Shown here: positions 6,223-9,120 of the stretch, piece after piece
How positions within the stretch are numbered: the stretch's first letter is position 1
Layout: the number at the start of each line of letters is the position of its first letter
Source of the DNA: Methanobacteriota archaeon
Lineage (GTDB): Archaea > Thermoplasmatota > DTKX01 > GCA-020343715
Reading direction: 5' to 3'
Length of the DNA stretch: 9,120 nucleotides
Assembly: GCA_030597775.1 (NCBI GenBank)
Contig: JAUVRF010000046.1
Location: 1-9,120, forward strand
Program-made: the position numbers and the translations under genes
Notes under the pieces: model-generated
The model's database searches: none
What the model was told of the DNA's origin: nothing
Seen by the model: the letters and a program-made list of their open reading frames with translations, nothing else

Positions 6223-7277
6223 TCGCCGCCCCCCATGAGTATCTTGCCACGGTACTTGGCGTACGTGGCGTAGTCGATGAACTTGTTGAACGCGATACGT
6301 GTCTCCACCAGGTCGTCGCCCTCCCTGTGGTAGTCGGCGATGGCGTCGGTGACCGTGATGTCGAAGGCGTCGGAGCCCGCACCCGAGCCGTAGGAGACAA
6401 CCAGGACCCGGTCCCCGGGTCCAGCCTTGTCAAGGATGGCCGCCAGGCCCAGGGGTACGGCGCCGCTGTAGGTGTTGCCGATGCGGGGCGTGAGCAGACC
6501 CGTTTCCACCTGCTCCCTGGGGAAGCCCAGGGACTTGGCGGCCTTCAGGGGGAACTTGCCGTTGGGCTGGTGGACGACCACCTGGTCGTAGTCCTCGGCG
6601 GAGGTGCCCTGGGCCTCCATCATCTTCTCTCCGCAGGTGACCACGTGCTTGAAGTACGCCGGCACGCCGGTGAACCGGCCGCCGTGGGAGGGGTAGCGCT
6701 GTCCCTCGCGGCGCCAGAAGTCCGGGGTGTCCGTGGTGAAGCTGAGGGTGTGGTCGATGCGGGCGATGATGTCGGGGCCCGACGAGATCAGGAAGGCGGC
6801 GGCACCCGCCGAGGCGGAGTACTCCAGCGCATCCCCGGGGGCGCCCTGGGAGGTGTCAGAGCCGATGGCGAAGCCACCCTTGATCATCTCCGCCTTCACC
6901 AGGCCCATGCAGGTCTGGATGGCGGCGGTCCCCGCCTTGCAGGCGAACTCGAAGTCGGCGGCGGTCAAGTCCGGGGTAGCACCGATGGCCTCGGCCACGA
7001 TGGTGGCGCTGGGCTTCACAGCATAGGGGTGCGATTCCGAGCCAACGTAGATGGCGCCCACGTCGGCCCGGTCGAAGTGGCAACGACGCAGGGCCATCTC
7101 GGCGGCCTCGACGGACATGGTGACCACGTCCTCGTCCACGGTGGGGACGGACTTGCTCTTGACCCCGAGACCCGCGGCCATGCTCGCTCCGTCCTTCCCC
7201 CACACTCGCGCGATCTCCTCGGTCGCGATGCGATGACGGGGGATCCATATACCATAGCTAAGAATTCCAACGTCCAT
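6219..7277 (-). CDS. mvaS: Hydroxymethylglutaryl-CoA synthase (archaeal type)
   Basis: This cytoplasmic enzyme condenses acetyl-CoA with acetoacetyl-CoA to HMG-CoA, the committed entry to the mevalonate pathway that makes archaeal isoprenoid lipids. The 352 residues match the usual archaeal length of about 345-350. All three catalytic residues are visible: Glu81 in VGSESHPYAVKPS, nucleophile Cys113 in FEFACKAGTAA, and His236 in VVVHQPNGKFP. A glycine-rich C-terminal strand (YGSGAGSDAF) is also present. The ATG at 7277 is 21 bases past the regulator stop, with TGGAG upstream, so it is probably transcribed with the regulator. Its stop overlaps the thiolase start by four bases. If the neighbouring thiolase is inactive, acetoacetyl-CoA must come from another enzyme. 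The symbol mvaS is borrowed from bacteria. Confidence 0.95.
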   Translation of the reverse strand: MDVGILSYGIWIPRHRIATEEIARVWGKDGASMAAGLGVKSKSVPTVDEDVVTMSVEAAEMALRRCHFDRADVGAIYVGSESHPYAVKPSATIVAEAIGATPDLTAADFEFACKAGTAAIQTCMGLVKAEMIKGGFAIGSDTSQGAPGDALEYSASAGAAAFLISSGPDIIARIDHTLSFTTDTPDFWRREGQRYPSHGGRFTGVPAYFKHVVTCGEKMMEAQGTSAEDYDQVVVHQPNGKFPLKAAKSLGFPREQVETGLLTPRIGNTYSGAVPLGLAAILDKAGPGDRVLVVSYGSGAGSDAFDITVTDAIADYHREGDDLVETRIAFNKFIDYATYAKYRGKILMGGGE

Positions 7278-7298
7278 ATTTAGCCAACTCCAGGGCTG

Positions 7299-7979
7299 TC
7301 AGATCTTGGAAAGTACCTTGACCATCCGGTCCACGTCCATATCCGTGACCACCAGAGGGATGTTCTCTATCTCGGCCAGACGCACGGCCAGATCGTCCAC
7401 GTTCTTGGGTCTGTAGTAGACGACCATCCCCGGCTTGAGGGGATGCGCCCTTATGGCGACCATCGGGCTTCGGCCGTACTCGACACCCATGAAGATGAGG
7501 GCCCGTTCCTGGCTCCAACCGTAGATCTGCAGGTAGTCGAAGGAGGTCAGGGACGTGATGACCTTGAGGGAGTCCAGGAGGGTGTAGCCGTACACCCGGC
7601 GGTCCATGACGTGCTCTCCCCACATCACCTCACCATCGACCATGTCCGCGAACTCCCCCGCGGTTATACCAACGGGGAACTCGCGCATGCTGACGATGGC
7701 CCGGCCCTCATCCCTGACCTGGTACTTCGAGATGGTGGGTGAACCTCGCCTCTCGTCGATCGCCATGAGGGCGCAGACCACTCGACGGACTGTGGAGATG
7801 GTCGGGCTTCGTCTGCGGCCCCCCTCGTAGTCAGAGACCACGCTGTGGGAGATGCCCATCTCACCGGCCAGTTCCTTCTGGGAGACCCCGAAGACCTGTC
7901 GCCACTTGCGCAGCGTCTTCCCAGGTTCGCTGGAAAGGACTATCTCCCCGGCTATCTTCTCTCCGAACTCCTCGTTCAT
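7299..7979 (-). CDS. HTH (XRE-type) transcriptional regulator of the mevalonate operon
   Basis: The 226-residue protein has an N-terminal helix-turn-helix of the Cro/XRE (HTH_3) type at about residues 20-75: LRKWRQVFGVSQKELAGEMG, then ISHSVVSDYEGGRRRSP. Its C-terminal domain (about 95-226, GYTLLDSLKV...YLQIYGWSQERALIFMGVEYGRSPMVAI) is probably a ligand-sensing or dimerisation module. The layout resembles the archaeal COG1709 regulators, and as I recall it this kind of regulator is often found just upstream of HMG-CoA synthase in archaea. As first gene of the operon it likely controls its own promoter and so the synthase, thiolase and DUF35 genes; that is inference. The ATG at 7979 lies about 26 bases from the TATA box centre, which fits a leaderless transcript. 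Confidence 0.88.
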   Translation of the reverse strand: MNEEFGEKIAGEIVLSSEPGKTLRKWRQVFGVSQKELAGEMGISHSVVSDYEGGRRRSPTISTVRRVVCALMAIDERRGSPTISKYQVRDEGRAIVSMREFPVGITAGEFADMVDGEVMWGEHVMDRRVYGYTLLDSLKVITSLTSFDYLQIYGWSQERALIFMGVEYGRSPMVAIRAHPLKPGMVVYYRPKNVDDLAVRLAEIENIPLVVTDMDVDRMVKVLSKI

Positions 7980-8000
7980 GTCCGGCCGATTGCAGGAAGG

Positions 8001-8032
8001 GTATAAAAAACTTGCCGAAGTCGCATTTCGGC
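8001..8032 (-). promoter_or_regulatory. Operon promoter: TATA box with adjacent palindrome
   Basis: Read on the minus strand, a TTTTTTATAC box (8002-8011) is centred about 26 bases upstream of the regulator ATG, so transcription should begin at or next to the start codon (leaderless). Directly upstream, where TFB would bind, is the inverted repeat GCCGAA-N7-TTCGGC (8014-8032, six perfect base pairs per arm). This is a natural place for an operator or activator site; the binding protein is not shown by the sequence. Confidence 0.6.
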
Positions 8033-8099
8033 GTTCAGTGTAGCCAGCAAGTGGCCAACGCTGTGATCACGCATCCTGCGCGCCCACCTGTCGTGCCCC

Positions 8100-8112
8100 C
8101 GAAAAGTATATT
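8100..8112 (+). promoter_or_regulatory. BRE and TATA box for the nitrilase-like gene
   Basis: CGAAAA (8100-8105, BRE-like) is followed by GTATATT (8106-8112). An archaeal start site would fall near 8134, leaving a leader of about 18 bases before the GTG at 8152. The leader shows no good ribosome-binding site. Confidence 0.55.
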
Positions 8113-8151
8113 GTCGCACCATCCCTTCCATTACTTCCCGGGGCTGTTGCC

Positions 8152-8970
8152 GTGCCAGATACCTTCAAGGTTGCCATCGCACAGATGTCCTACGACTGGA
8201 CCCGTCCGGGGTCCATCGAGGAGAACCTCCTCAAGGCCCGTGACTTCATCAAGAAGGCGGCCAGGGCCAAGTGCCGTGTCGTCATCTTCGGTGAGTACTT
8301 CTTGGGGGACCTGCCAGTGGAGCCCCTTCCCAACGAGCAGATAGCCGAGCTCCAGGCCCAGGCCAAGCGCTCCCGCATCAACATCGTGTGCGGCATCACC
8401 CGCAACCGGGTGAACGAGCAACCCAGGGAACAGTACCTGACCTCCGTGGTGATCGGTCGCAGGGGCGAGATCCTGGCCATGGTGAACAAGGCGGTCTACA
8501 ACCCCACCGAGCGGCCCTGGTTCGACAAGGTGACCACGGTCGAGCCGGTGGACATCGACGGCGTCCTGTGCGGCGTGATGGCGGGCTACGATGCGGCGGT
8601 GTCGAACGTCGCCAGGCTACTGGTGGACAAGGGAGCCGAGGTCCTGCTCTACCAGCTCAGCGCCTCCTCGCCGGAGGAACGGGACACTATACAGGCGGCC
8701 GTAATTGCAAGGTCCAACTCCAACGGCGTCCCAGTGGCGTCGGTAGGCCAGCTCGGTGAGTTCATGAAGCGCCAGTACCTGGGCGGTTCCATCGCCGTCA
8801 TGCCCCGAACGGTCAAGTACGGGGTGATGGAGGTGGCCGACGGCGTCGACATACCCCTCCGGTTGGAGGAGGAGGAGGAGTTGGGCATCGTCGAGTTCGA
8901 TCTCCGTGCCCTCCGGGCAATGCGCAAGAAGTTCTCACACCTGGACCTGGTGCCAGAGGGGCTGTGCTGA
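8152..8970 (+). CDS. Nitrilase-superfamily (carbon-nitrogen hydrolase) protein lacking the catalytic Cys
   Basis: The 272 residues match the family length. The first strand FKVAIAQM is typical and fixes the GTG start at 8152. Active members use a Glu-Lys-Cys triad to hydrolyse C-N bonds in amides or nitriles. Here Glu48 (VVIFGEYF) and Lys113 (VNKAVYNPTERPWF) are present, with Glu120 as a possible second Glu. The Cys motif (GVLICYDxRFPE in relatives) reads GVMAGYDAAVSNVARLL, so the nucleophile is Gly145 (codon GGC) and the FPE tail is lost. The rest (VDKGAEVLLYQ, ARSNSNGVPVASV, GGSIAVMPR) is well kept. A LEEEEELG run (239-245) is encoded by a short GAG repeat. Hydrolase activity seems unlikely; a binding or regulatory role is inferred. 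It is divergent from the mevalonate operon and ends 63 bases before the tRNA gene. Confidence 0.85.
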   Translation: MPDTFKVAIAQMSYDWTRPGSIEENLLKARDFIKKAARAKCRVVIFGEYFLGDLPVEPLPNEQIAELQAQAKRSRINIVCGITRNRVNEQPREQYLTSVVIGRRGEILAMVNKAVYNPTERPWFDKVTTVEPVDIDGVLCGVMAGYDAAVSNVARLLVDKGAEVLLYQLSASSPEERDTIQAAVIARSNSNGVPVASVGQLGEFMKRQYLGGSIAVMPRTVKYGVMEVADGVDIPLRLEEEEELGIVEFDLRALRAMRKKFSHLDLVPEGLC

Positions 8971-8990
8971 GGAGCCAGAGGTCCGCCGTC

Positions 8991-9005
8991 ATAAGTTAGA
9001 TATAC
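8991..9005 (+). promoter_or_regulatory. TATA box of the tRNA-Pro gene
   Basis: The AAGTTAGATATAC stretch is an archaeal box A centred near 9000. It would start transcription around 9026, eight bases before the mature tRNA. Confidence 0.55.
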
Positions 9006-9033
9006 TCCCTGTTCGGTGCCCATGCCACAACCC

Positions 9034-9111
9034 GGGCCCGTGGGTTAGCTTGGTCCATACTTGTGCGTTCGGGACGCATAGACTCCAGTTCAAATCTGGG
9101 CGGGCCCACCA
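9034..9111 (+). tRNA. tRNA-Pro (anticodon CGG), CCA encoded
   Basis: The cloverleaf folds fully. The acceptor is GGGCCCG (9034-9040) with CGGGCCC (9101-9107), followed by discriminator A9108 and an encoded CCA. The D loop (9047-9057) has A14, GG at 18-19 and A21; the D stem is weak, with one G-U pair and a U-U at 13-22. The anticodon stem GUGCG/CGCAU (9063-9067 with 9075-9079) closes the seven-base loop UUCGGGA, with anticodon CGG at 9070-9072 and G37, as expected for proline. The T stem (9084-9088 with 9096-9100) closes the loop UUCAAAU. No intron is present. Confidence 0.95.
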
Positions 9112-9120
9112 TTAACCACC

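Noticed and set aside
5180..6433. 417-codon minus-strand frame overlapping thiolase and HMG-CoA synthase
   Set aside because: It is an out-of-frame Arg/Gly/Pro-rich shadow of two confidently identified genes on the same strand.
6192..7283. 363-codon plus-strand open frame
   Set aside because: It is fully antisense to HMG-CoA synthase, whose catalytic residues are all in the minus frame. The antisense product is low in complexity and unlike any family.
8862..8882. GAG trinucleotide run as a microsatellite or regulatory repeat
   Set aside because: It is only about five units long and encodes a Glu run in a surface-type loop of the nitrilase-like protein; ordinary coding sequence explains it.
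1..9120. CRISPR array or a classical toxin-antitoxin/defence cluster
   Set aside because: I saw no regularly spaced direct repeats and no defence genes other than the TnpB fragment, which belongs to a transposon.
9034..9120. tRNA-Pro as an integration (att) site
   Set aside because: No integrase gene and no duplicated tRNA 3' end can be seen in the window; the sequence ends nine bases after the tRNA.

Overview
The window looks archaeal and most resembles Thermoplasmatota (Methanomassiliicoccales and relatives), GC-rich (roughly 60%). This is inferred from three things: archaeal TATA/BRE promoters, one of them fitting a leaderless start; a tRNA-Pro with an encoded CCA; and the archaeal gene set HTH regulator - HMG-CoA synthase - thiolase - DUF35 protein. 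No 16S or other direct taxonomic marker is present.

Layout. Bases 1-629 (+) hold the 3' part of a TnpB gene of IS200/IS605 (IS1341) type. Three hairpins over its 3' end may belong to a guide RNA or to the element's right end. It converges, with 12 bases between the stops, on a large minus-strand gene (642-3329) for a secreted, membrane-anchored surface protein of stacked beta-sandwich domains. A 149-base divergent spacer leads to a small TPR protein (3479-3970, +). That gene converges on a tiny eight-cysteine zinc protein (about 3972-4181, -), which is divergent from a 109-residue archaeal protein resembling DUF5611 (4248-4577, +).

From 7979 down to 4615 on the minus strand lies one tightly packed operon: HTH regulator, 21-base gap, HMG-CoA synthase, 4-base ATGA overlap, thiolase-family protein, directly abutting DUF35 protein. 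This is the mevalonate-entry module: thiolase makes acetoacetyl-CoA, HMG-CoA synthase adds acetyl-CoA, and the DUF35 protein bridges the two. The HMG-CoA synthase keeps its Glu/Cys/His set, but the thiolase has lost the nucleophilic Cys (Gly87), the HDCF motif (reads NDGF) and the catalytic His of the GHP motif (reads GNP). Its reading frame and the rest of its fold look intact. It therefore looks like a pseudoenzyme or a member with a changed function.

Divergent from the operon, a nitrilase-superfamily gene (8152-8970, +) also lacks its catalytic Cys (Gly145). A tRNA-Pro(CGG) with a good TATA box closes the window. The most interesting signal is this pair of intact genes with lost catalytic cysteines on either side of a regulator promoter that carries a palindrome next to its TATA box.
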